Positions 34,127 through 44,458 of a stretch of DNA of 64,000 nucleotides are shown here, piece after piece. The position numbers and the translations under genes were made by a program. The stretch comes from Cryptomeria japonica (Eukaryota > Streptophyta > Pinopsida > Cupressales > Cupressaceae), in NCBI RefSeq assembly GCF_030272615.1, contig NC_081408.1:334646793-334710792 (forward strand). Reading direction: 5' to 3'. The notes below the pieces were generated by a model, which saw only the letters and a program-made list of their open reading frames with translations, was not told the origin of the DNA and ran no database searches. Position 1 is the stretch's first letter. Every line of letters starts with the position of its first letter.

Positions 34127-35251
34127 TGATGGACTTGAAAGGCACTGAGAGGGGGGCATCACCCAGTGAAACCAAAAATTGAACTACTTTAAACACTAAC
34201 CGGTAAATGAACTTTACAAATCTTTTGAACACAATACATGCAATCAAAAAAGATATAACAACTTTCACAAAAAGTAAAGCATTCACCATAACACAAGTGT
34301 TTGTATGTGGAAAACCCAAATAGGTAAAAACCACGGTGAGATGGAACTCACAAGTTAACTATCTACAGTAGTAGATAACTGACCGGTTAAGGTATACAAA
34401 GTGCTCTACTAGGAGCGAATCTTGTTAGAGATCCCAAAGCTTGATTAGAAGCTTATACCCTATTAAAGGTAGTACCCTATTGGGAGTAACCTCACAGAAG
34501 TATTTAAGAATCCAAAATAATGGATCACCCTGTTAAAGGATTTATACAATGAAGCTTGTTAGAGCTTACCCGGTTAGGGGATTTGATTTTGCTATAATTG
34601 TTAGAGAATAATAGGTTTGTTTGATATGTTCTAAGTAGCACAATACTTGCTTCATCAGATCCTTCTAAACACATTCAAAACTTCTCTTCTACATATTCTG
34701 CAACTTCACTCTTCTTTTCACATAACACTCTTTCACATATCATATATATTCTCAAATGATTCATTGCAATGTCAATATATAGACCTTATGATTTCCAATC
34801 GGCCTTAAGAAATCATAACACAATTTCCTAGGTGTGGTGTATCTGGACAAGTGATCATAACTTATCACAAAAATTACCACCAAAACTTTGTCGGTGGCAT
34901 AACTCATCATGATCTATGGTAACTCATCACAAGATTACCAAATACCGACTGGAACAGTCAATACCGATTTGAGTTAAATGATAGACCATTATCCATGAAT
35001 CTTATGTCATGATCTCCACTTGATCTCCATCATGTTCTTCATCTTATCCTATATGCAAGTTGTCTCATATGCACATACTGGTTGACACATAGTACTGGTT
35101 AGAGATAACCACTCAGAATAACCTCTAACATACAGGTTGACAGAGTAAACATTTAAAGTTACACCGGTAGTCAATATAATCATGTGTGTGTGTGAGTGTT
35201 TCAACAATGAAAACATATGATAAAAACATTACAATTAGCATCATGTGAACA
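34127..35251 (-). repeat. 5' LTR of the copia-like element
   Basis: 1,125 bp, matching 20692-21805 along its length and ending in GAACA next to the target duplication GTGTG. Confidence 0.9.
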
Positions 35252-35256
35252 GTGTG
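35252..35256. repeat. Target site duplication of the copia-like element, right
   Basis: GTGTG, identical to 20687-20691. Confidence 0.85.
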
Positions 35257-35408
35257 TTACCTTCTTAGGCTCTTTCATATTCCACGAGTTTGTATGCGAG
35301 AGTGCGATTAAGGTTTTCCCACTTAGTCTTGACTTTTCCCCCTACACACAGTGAAAACCAAGGCACTGACTCTTTACATAGTTTAAACTATAAATAACAC
35401 TTACATAG
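35257..35408 (+). other. Continuation of LTR B beyond the copia-like element
   Basis: Contiguous with 20691 once the copia-like element is taken out. The family A array starts at 35409 with no PPT before it, so A inserted here; the five flanking bases are CATAG. Confidence 0.5.
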
Positions 35409-36650
35409 TGTAGCATCCTAAAATTGCGACACTTGCAATTTCGACTGCATTTGGGTCTTCACGATGGCGACACAACACTGAACCTGAATGGAGACCCCGA
35501 AACTTGTCCATGACATCAAAAACTGCATTTTTCAGCACCCTAGCCTGATCCTCCTTGCACCCTATTGTCCCTGGAGGTGGGACCATAGCGCCTAGTGCCT
35601 TGGTCCTTCAGGACTAGGGTGCCCAGCACCCTGGTCCCTGGCCCTATTTTGGGCCCGGTCTCTTAGGGGGCTTCGGGTCTTTATGTTTTCAATTCGAGAA
35701 ATAGTGTTTCCTAGTCGGCCCAAGGTCGAAAAAATCAGTCTTTCAACCCTAATTGGCAAGTATATAAACTACATTTCCCCTCTCAGAAAGGGTAGATGAA
35801 AAGAGGAAGGATATATGTGTACAAGACGCGGAAGCAATATTCAAACATTCAAGCATTCAAGCATTCAAGCATTCCTTCAAGCAATTGATCATTCTAAGTC
35901 TCCATTCAAGGCTAAGTGTTGCATTCAAGACAAGGATTCAACCATTGAAGAGGAGATCACTTACAACATACAACATACAACAACATTTACACCTTCGCAT
36001 GTAAGAATACAAACATTCTTACAACAAGGTATCAGTACTTGTTTACATTACAAACATTTACATTTACAACATTCTCATTTCTTGGTTAATTCCAAAACCG
36101 GGGTTTGACCTAAGGGCAAACCCCTAATCCCTAACCCCCCAATCATCCTCTCTTTTCTATGTGTAGGTTGCAGGTACGCAGCTGAAATTGAAGATCTGGA
36201 ATCCTTGTGCAGAGACGAACAGATCCCCCTTCGTTTCGTAGATTTTTTCGGAGGACCGTGTGCACGTCGGGCACCATCATCCCGTCAACTTTCGCTCAAA
36301 TTTGCAGGACAGCGTCGTCTCAACATTTTACAGCTAATTCTAGGTCCGCATCTTCATCCTATATTCCTATCTCTGTTTATAAGTGAATCTTTCTCACTTT
36401 TCATGCATTCCTAGCTTAATCCTTCTATCTACATTCTTTACCAAAGAGGGTAGCCTTGTTGTCTTAACCCTTGAAACTCATTTAGAATCCAATCTTGCAT
36501 TGTGTGGGATTGGATCTTGTGGGTTTCAACCCCTCTTTTGAATGTAAAGTCTCCCCTAAGTGAAAACCGTCAACCCTAGTGACCTCCTTTCTCTCTCCTT
36601 GGAGTGGTGGGGGGAACACTTAGGGTTCGATCGCAATTTTCCGCTTTACA
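35409..36650 (+). repeat. Family A LTR 1
   Basis: 1,242 bp, TGTAGC...TTTACA. Contains about two GGACC hairpin units (35570-35645), a TATA box (35761-35768), a CATTCAAG octamer repeat (about 35845-35880) and a GGACCGTGTGCAC stem-loop at 36253. Its hairpin block is one unit shorter than in LTRs 2-4. Confidence 0.88.
35761..35768 (+). promoter_or_regulatory. TATA box of family A LTR 1
   Basis: TATATAAA. The same site occurs at 42390, 49018 and 63519 (plus) and at 50973-50980 and 57562-57569 (minus, element C). Confidence 0.6.
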
Positions 36651-36653
36651 TTT

Positions 36654-36672
36654 TGGTGAACCCGACGTGAAC
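36654..36672 (+). other. Primer binding site, copy A1
   Basis: TGGTGAACCCGACGTGAAC, three bases after the LTR end. The same site stands at 43282 and 49918 (with CCTGACG) and on the minus strand at 56661-56679. Confidence 0.75.
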
Positions 36673-37830
36673 ATCCTTTCTGATTATTCATGGTTAGATC
36701 TGAAAATTGGATGCCTTGATTACATTTCCATGTTTGATCTTTTGCAAAATTTTAGAGGTTAATTACATGAAAACCCTAAATTTTCTTTTTAGTAATTGAG
36801 CTTGTGAAATGTTTAATTGTTAATGCTTGTTTCAAATCTACCCTTCTATTACAAATTATCAATTCATATTTGTGCTCTAATTCTGAAAATTAAGTGGTTA
36901 AGTGTCAAAACCCTAATTTTTAAAACCCTCTTGATTCAACCTTTGACCGATAATTTCACTGATCAAAAAATCTCCAAATCAGCTGTAACTTTGGATTCCG
37001 CAATAAAATCATAATATCTTTCATCCCTGAAAATTTGGAAAAAAGTTGCAAGGACCGTGTGCACCCCGAGTGCCATCGTCCCCGACATTTTTTCTGAAAT
37101 TTTGGGAGTTAGATCCTACTGTATTTTTCTGCTAAAATCCAAAATTTTGGCTGATTTCATCAATTCTAACACTTTCAAAATTAAAGTCAAAGTTGGTCTA
37201 GTGATTGCTTGGATTAAGGCTTCTAATCATTCAAAAATTGTTGAAATTGAAATTTTGTGTCGAAATTGTGTTCTTACTTTCCCAAATCTGAAAAGTGTGT
37301 TGGCATTCATTCAAAATTTCAGTGCTTTATTCAAATTTTTGCAATTTGAGACTTTCGAAATTAAATGTTTAATTACAACAACTTTGATTTCCGCTTTCAA
37401 AATTGAATTTTGCATGAAATTGAGTCAACTTTTAAATTTCAAAGCCTACATTGCTTTTAGTATTCCCTCTAAAATCATAAAATTCAAAATTTCAGTTTCC
37501 CTCTCTTTTTCAAAATTCAAATTTTGCATTTTTCAACAATCTTGGTAGGGTTCAATTTTGAGATTGCAACTTTAATTTGGCCTATCTACGGATCATAAAA
37601 TCACTCAATTTTTTCAAATTAGCTTTAAAATCATCATAACTTTCATCTCTGAAAATTTCGAAAAAAGTTGCGAGGACCGTGTGCACTCCATTCACCATGG
37701 TCCCTGACATTTTTTTCGAAATTTTGGGAGATTGTCGTGATTGCATTTAATAGCTTAAATCCAGGAGATTGGCTGATTTTATTGAAATTTGCTACATCTA
37801 AATTCAAAATCTTGTCTCCCTCTCTAATGC
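36673..37830 (+). other. Leader of copy A1 with two stem-loops and a conserved 244-codon frame
   Basis: Very AT-rich. It contains 30-nt stem-loops at 37052-37081 and 37674-37703. A frame spans 36817-37548, phenylalanine/lysine/isoleucine-rich (for example FKIKVKVGLVIAWIK, FSALFKFLQF), with one stop at 37012-37014. The same frame has the same 244-codon length, and is fully open, in element C (55785-56516). Whether it is translated is unknown; low complexity argues for caution. Confidence 0.5.
37674..37703 (+). other. GGACC stem-loop in leader A1
   Basis: Arms GGACCGTG and CATGGTCC (one G-T pair) around a 14-nt loop; GTGCAC sits at its 5' side. Outer arms AAAATTTCGAAAAAA (37652-37666) and TTTTTTCGAAATTTT (37711-37725) are perfectly complementary over 15 bp. 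Confidence 0.65.
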
Positions 37831-40800
37831 ATGAGTTTTACAACAATAAGCCCTACTTACAATATTCCCGTTAGACGAAGCCTTAGAATTAAGTCTTTCC
37901 AAGGTTTAATTACTGAGGAGATGGAACCTAATTTGAATGGCCTCTTTAACGAGGACACGGGTAATTCCTCTAATCCTCTTAATGATGAAGAAGCTCTCCA
38001 TGAGGTTTCTGTAGAACAACTTTCGAAATTGGATAACCAATTTGATGATTTTCAGCAATGGATGTCTGAAGAGTTTCCCGATAGTCAAGCTCTTTCATTA
38101 ATTGAGGGTCTAAAACGTATGGTTCAAAGTGATAAGAATGGAATTGATATTTTGCGTGGTATTGCACACATTGTGGATTCGAATGTCATTCCTATGAAGA
38201 GTTGTGCTGAAACTTTAGGTTATACACAACCTCCCACTCAAGTTAATCATTCTATTCCTTTGACAACTTCTATTGCTAGCATATCTACCTTTACATCAAA
38301 CATAATGACTACTTCTATACAAGACATTCCGCCTATAATCACCAGTCATGGGGGCAATCCTTCCTCTTTAATTAACCCTCTTCCTTCATTCAATCCAACT
38401 TCTTCATTCATTCCTTCAATGAGTGTCCCTATTACATCTCCACAAATGAACATGACGCAAGGGGGCAATTCATTTAACCATTCCATTCCTCCTTGTGGTG
38501 CTCCTCTTTTCCAATCCTCTCCTATGACTAACTATCATAGTGTCCCGCCACCTTACTCTCAATCAATACCTTCTTTCAATAACATAGTACCTCCATCACA
38601 ATCTAACACGTCTAATATGAACTCTTCGACTGAAGCGACCATTAATAATCTTGCACAAACTGTCTCTTCTTTACAGCAACAAATTGCCTCTATGAATCAA
38701 TCTAAGTTTAGTGTGCCCACATTTGATGTTGCGAGCCCACTTTCTCTTGACATTGTTCGAGCTATCCCTCCTAAACATGTTGAAATCCCGCATTTGGAGC
38801 TTTATAATGGTAAAGGTGATCCTCTAACACATGTTAAGACTTTTCAAACAATATGTACCGATTTTGCTTATGACCAAAGGTCGCTTGCAAAACTGTTTAC
38901 TAGGACATTAAGAGATAAAGCCCTACAATGGCATTGCTGTTTGCCTTCTTATTCTATTACTTCTTTCGAACAACTTGCAAATGCTTTTATTCAACAATTT
39001 CAAAACAATATAAGTCCTAAAGTTACTTTGATTGATTTAATGCATTGTAAACAAGGTGTTAAAGAAAAAGTGACTGATTTCATTGGTAGATATAAGCATT
39101 TGTAAGCTCAAATTTCTTTTCCAGTGCCTGACAATGATATTCAAAGAATCTTTATTTCTAATTTACAAAAAGATATTAGAGAAAAACTTCTGTTTTCTGA
39201 GTTTACTTCTTTCCAATAGTTGTGCGCAACTCTTCACAATTATCAACTGACTGTGAGTCAAATGGAACAAGCAAATCCTATGGCTCTGAGTGATAAGGGT
39301 GATAGTAGTCAACAACAATTTGGAAAGTTTAAACCGAACAGAGAGTCCCTTAAGTTCAATGAAAACATCACCAACAACAATGTGAATGCGGCATCAGGTG
39401 TGCCTCCTATTTCTAAGTTTTTCAAGAAAGAAAGAAAGTTTACTCCATTGAATGAATCATTGCATAGTATTATGAATAAGTTATTGGAACAAAATGTGCT
39501 TACTCTCCCTCCTGTAAAGCAAATAGATTCTTCAAATATTAATTCACCCTATTTTGATAACAAATCTTTTTGTCAATTTCATCGTCAACTTGGGCATGAT
39601 ACTGAAAAATGTTTTGCTTTATAGGGTAAAATTCAAGATTTGATTGATAATAATACTATCTCTGTTTCTGGTATGAATGATAAAGGCAACACATTTGTAG
39701 CTCCTCCTAACCAAAATCTTAAGATTTTTACTAATCCATTACCTTCTCATACCTCTAATGTGATTGAGACTAATGATTCCTCTTTCTCATCTGATGGTCT
39801 TGTGTCTATGACTCCGAATGTGATTAACTTTGTAGAGCAGCAAGAAAACCCTAAAGAACCTTCCATCACATTTGATTCTAGTGAAACTATCAGGGCACCT
39901 GATGGTCCTTTAGATATAGTTGCAAAAGTCAAGAATACACCTTGCCGTGGAGTGCTTATTGATCCTGCTTGCATGGTTAATGTTATTACGGAAGAATTTC
40001 TTTTTACTTTGCAATTGAATCAAGTGATCTATGACAAAACAAATGTGGTTGTGAAATTATTTGATGTATTTTCTTCTCCTGCAATTGGTTCTATTACAAT
40101 ACCTATTGAGGTCCATAACAAGTCCCTTGATGTGAGCTTTGCTATTATTCCTTCATCCGAACAATTTCGTGTGAAGCTAGGCTATCCTTGGCTATCTTCC
40201 ATGAAAGCTATTGCTTCTCCTATTCATAAATGCTTGAAATTTCCCCATAATGGTGAAGTTGTTACTGTCAATCATAGTCTCTTTAAACCAGCTGAAAGAA
40301 CTTCTAGCGTTCCTATTGATTATTTTTGGCCTAAACAATTCCAATCTCTTCCACCGCGAAGTGATCATCTTTTCAAATCTTATCAAAAGTGGAAAACAGA
40401 TATGATCCTATCTCTAAGTGAACCTAGAACACCCAAACTTGATATTCCTATCGTTCTTGAGAAGGAAGTTCTTGCTTTGAAAGATAAAACTAATGTCTTT
40501 CCTCAAGAAGATTCTTAACCCATTCCTATGGATGTGACTCTGTCTATGTCTAATAAACTTTCTAAAATTAGACCTATACCTCCTCATCATGATGGACTTG
40601 GTCTCCTTCCTAAACCAAATATTCCTCCTTTATATGGAGCAGTTCCTCCTCCTTCCTGTTATGGAGAGAAGAGACCTTCCTCTTCTCCTATTATCTAGCC
40701 TAAGAGACCACAACCCAAACACCCAAGTGATAAGGATGAGAACATTCTGCCTCCTCAATCTTCTCCACTTCCTACTAAGACTAGATGAAATCATTCTGCG

Positions 40801-41262
40801 TGCGAACAATGATGAAAGCGTCATCTTAGAGCTCAAGCAGCTGCTTCTCAAACTTTACAATCCCCCAAAACACCTTCAACAAGCATTATTCCATTTTCTC
40901 CAAAATCTCCTAAACATAAGATGCATGACGGTCTTGATCCTGTGCGAGTTAAAGATCCTATTTTTATAAATATTGATGATGGTATAGATGAAAATGTTAT
41001 TCATGATGAAACTGTTACTTCTCTTGCTTCTAATAGTGAATATGAATATGTTGATGTTGATAACCATTTATCTAATAAATTTTCTAAAGCACTTATCCTA
41101 GCTCCTAGACAAGAACAACATGGCTTGGAACATGAACATAGCCCTTGTTTGGATCTTGTGATAGCTCCATCTGCTGTGTTGAATGTTCCTCCTCTACCGT
41201 GTTTCCTGCCTTCCCAAAATATTGATCAGCAAGATCGGGGGGTGGATGACATGCTGGACTAG
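37831..41262 (+). pseudogene. gag-protease-like polyprotein, copy A1
   Basis: A single frame of 1,144 codons from ATG 37831 (MSFTTISPTYNIPVRRS) to TAG 41260. The N-terminus has proline/serine-rich low complexity. A retrotransposon capsid block lies at about 320-450 (LYNGKGDPLTHVKTFQ, RTLRDKALQWH, FIQQFQNNISPK). A knuckle-like CQFHRQLGHDTEKC (C-x2-H-x4-H-x4-C) starts near 581. A protease-like domain sits at about 690-830, with LIDPACMVNV at the active-site place (D711) and LGYPWLSSM as the second loop. A proline-rich then acidic tail follows. Stops at TAA 39103, TAG 39217, TAG 39622, TAA 40516, TAG 40696 and two TGA near 40786-40812. The usual D-S/T-G is D-P-A, so protease activity is doubtful. 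Confidence 0.82.
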
Positions 41263-42006
41263 TTTCATTAGCATAGCAGACTCTCTCCTCCTCTCTTTTG
41301 TTACTTCTTCTATGTGTTATTCTCATTCTTCTATTTGTTGTCCTTAGTGTTGTGTACTTGAGGATGATGCAAAGCATTGAGATCTCTTTTGGTCTCTCTC
41401 ATGTTGACTCAAAAGACACATGTGTTCCCTTCTGCTAGGTGACCTTCCTTGATTGGGGAATGAAGAAAAATTATGCATACATACATATGATATACATGAA
41501 TTATCATACAGCATACTGACCCCGAGGAAAGTGAAGTCACCTCGTGCTTTGTGTTTTGTGTCTATTATCCTTGGGTTTATCTCACACTTGGGGGCTAAAT
41601 CTTTGTGATAACGTGCTCCTTTCCCTTCTCATTTCTTATGTGTATCACTAGCTTAAAGCAATCACCCCCGTTGGGGCGTGTGCGTTTGCTTTAACATAGG
41701 GGGGCATACACGCCATCTATCCCTTAAGGATACTTGAAAACTTCTTGGCGAACTGAGCTTTGCCTTGAAAATTTTTGGTATTTTTCTTACATGACTCATA
41801 GTGAGGGAACCTTACTACTGACAGTCATAGTTCTCCCTCATGATCTTCCCTTTTACTTTGTCAATCGAAGTCATAAGATCCTTAGTCCACTGGGGGCTTG
41901 GTGTATCTTGCCTCCTTGACATGGTGAAAGTCTTTCAATGTTGTTTCCTTGTACTTTACCGGAAGTATGAGCATATGCTTATACTCCAGCTAAAGTGGGG
42001 GCTAAA
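41263..42006 (+). other. 3' untranslated region and PPT of copy A1
   Basis: About 730 bp with no gene, ending in the PPT CTAAAGTGGGGGCTAAA at 41990-42006. The same region is present after copies A2 and A3 and in element C. Confidence 0.7.
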
Positions 42007-43278
42007 TGTAGCGTCCTAAAATTGGGACACTTGCAATTTTGACTGCATTTGGGTCTTCACGATGGCGACGCAACACTGAACCTGAATGGAGACCCCGAAA
42101 CTTGTCCATGACATCAAAAACTGCATTTTTCAGCACCCTGGCCTAATCCTCCTTGCACCCTGCTGTCCCTGGAGGTGGGACAATGGCGCCTAGTGCCCTG
42201 GTCCTTCAGGACTAGGGCACCCAGTGCCCTGGTCCCCCAGGACCATGGTGCCCAGCGCCCTGGTCCCTGGCCCTATTTTGGGCTCAGTCTCTTAGGGGGC
42301 TTCGGGTCTTTATGTTTGCAATTCAGGAAATAGTGTTTCCTGGTCAGCCCAAGGTCAGAAAAATCAGTCTTTCAACCCTAATTGGCAAGTATATAAACTA
42401 CATTTCCCCTCTCAGAAAGGGTAAATGAAAAGAGGAAGGATATATGTGTACAAGACGCGGAAGCGATATTCAAACATTCAAGCATTCAAGCATTCAAGCA
42501 TTCCTTCAAGCAATTGATCATTCTAAGTCTCCATTCAAGGCTAAGTGTTGCATTCAAGACAAGGATTCAACCATTGAAGAGGAGATCACTTACAACATAC
42601 AACATACAACAACATTTACACCTTCGCATGTAAGAATACAAACATTCTTACAACAATGTATCAGTACTTGTTTACATTACAAACATTTACATTTACAGCA
42701 TTCTCATTTCTTGGTTAATTCCCAAACTGGGGTTTGACCTAAGGGCAAACCCCTAATCGCTAACCCCCTAGTCATCCTCTCTTTTTTGTGTGTAGGGTGC
42801 AGGTACGTGGCTGAAATTGAAGATCTGGAATCCTTGTGCAGAGACGAACAGATCCCACTTCGTTTCGCAGATTTTTCGGAGGACCGTGTGCACGCCGGGT
42901 GCCATCGTCCCATCAACATTCGCTCAAATTTGTAGGACAGCGTCGTCTTGACATTTTACTACTAATTCCAAGTCCGCAGCTTCATGCTATATTCCTATCT
43001 CTGTTTATAAGTGAATCTTTCTCACTTTTCATACATTCCTAGCTTAATCCTTCTATCTACATTCTTTACAAAAGAGGGTAGCCTTGTTGTCTTAACCCTT
43101 GAAACTCATTTAGAATCCAATCTTGCATTGTGTCGGATTGGATCTTGTGGGTTTCAACCCCTCTTTTGAATGTAAAGTCTCCCCTAAGTGAAAACCGTCA
43201 ACCCTAGTGACCTCCTTTCTCTCTCCTTGGAGTGGTGGGGGGAACACTTAGGGTTCTATCGGGATTTTTCACTTTACA
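42007..43278 (+). repeat. Family A LTR 2
   Basis: 1,272 bp, TGTAGC...TTTACA, shared by copies A1 and A2. Three GGACC hairpin units at about 42185-42280, TATA at 42390-42397, GGACCGTGTGCAC at 42881-42893. PBS follows at 43282-43300. Confidence 0.88.
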
Positions 43279-44458
43279 TTTTGGTGAACCTGACGTGAAC
43301 ATCCTCTCCGATTATTCATGGTTAGATCTGAAAATTGGATGCCTTGATTACATTTCCATGTTTGATCTTTTGCAAAATTTTAGAGGTTAATTACATAAAA
43401 ACCCTAAATTTTCTTTTTAGTAATTGAGCTTGTGAAATGTTTAATTATTAATGCTTGTCTCAGATCTACCCTTCTATTGCAAATTATCAATTCATATTTG
43501 TGCTTTAATTCTGAAAATTAAGTTGTTAAGTGTCAAAACCCTAATTTTTAAAACCCTCTTGATTCAACCTTTGACCGATAATTTCACTGATCAAAACATC
43601 TCCGAATCAGCTCTAACTTTAGATTCCGCAATAAAATCATAATATCTTTCATCCCTGAAAATTTGGAAAAAAGTTGCGAGGACCGTGTGCACCCCGAGCG
43701 CCATCGTCCCCGACATTTTTTCTGAAATTTTGGGAGTTAGATCCTACTGTATTTTTTTGCTAAAATCCAGAATTTTGGTTGATTTCATCAATTCTAACAC
43801 TTTCAAAATTAAAGTCAAAGTTGGTCTAGTGATTGCTTGGATTAAGGCTTCTAATCATTCAAAAATTGTTGAAATTGAAATTTTGTGTCGAAATTGTGTT
43901 CTTACTTTTCTAAATCTGAAAAGTGTGTTGGCATTCATTCAAAATTTCAGTGCTTTATTCAAATTCTTGCAATTTGTGACTTTCGAAATTAAATGATTAA
44001 TTACAACAACTTTGATTTCCGCTTTCAAAATTGAATTTTGCATGAAATTGAGTCAACTTTTAAATTTCAAAGCCTGCATTGCTTTTAGTATTCCCTCTAA
44101 AACCATAAAATTCAAAATTTCAGTTTCCCTCTCTTTTTCAAAATTCAAATTTTGCATTTTTCAACAATCTTGGTAGGGTTCAATTTTGAGATTGCAACTT
44201 TAATTTGGCCTATCTATGGATCATAAAATCACTCAATTTTTTCAGATTAGCTTTAAAATCATCATAACTTTCATCTCTGAAAATTTCAAAAAAAGTTGCG
44301 AGGACCGTGTGCACTTCGTTCGCCACGGTCCCTAACATTTTTTTCAAAATTTCGGGAGATTGTTGTGATTGCATTTAATAGCTTAAATCCAGGAGATTGG
44401 CTGATTTTATTGAAATTTGCTACATCTAAATTCAAAATCTTCTCTCCCTCTCTAATGC
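43279..44458 (+). other. PBS and leader of copy A2
   Basis: Same organisation as leader A1: stem-loops at 43680-43709 and 44302-44331; leader frame 43445-44176 with stops after SAIKS and after FEIK (TGA 43994-43996). Confidence 0.55.
44302..44331 (+). other. GGACC stem-loop in leader A2
   Basis: Perfect 8-bp arms GGACCGTG/CACGGTCC, 14-nt loop, GTGCAC at the 5' side of the loop. Confidence 0.7.

Larger units (their letters stand above)
20692..35251 (-). mobile_element. Non-autonomous copia-like LTR element, carrying a LINE
   Basis: Complete structure on the minus strand: 5' LTR 34127-35251, PBS 34112-34125, a decayed ORF without recognisable gag or pol motifs, PPT 21806-21819, 3' LTR 20692-21805, and 5-bp target duplications GTGTG. 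Without the 8.2-kb LINE it measures about 6.4 kb with about 4.1 kb internal. The PPT/LTR junction (AAAGGGGGAGAT then TGTTGG) and the initiator-Met-like PBS are typical of copia elements. Inferred to depend on a helper. Confidence 0.88.

Noticed and set aside
35840-35885. Possible CRISPR-like or satellite array of CATTCAAG
   Set aside because: Only three to five contiguous octamers without spacers; a short microsatellite inside the LTR.
37906-38167. Antisense frames repeated in every gag-like copy (also 44534, 55166, 59108)
   Set aside because: They repeat only because the sense gene does; no independent support.
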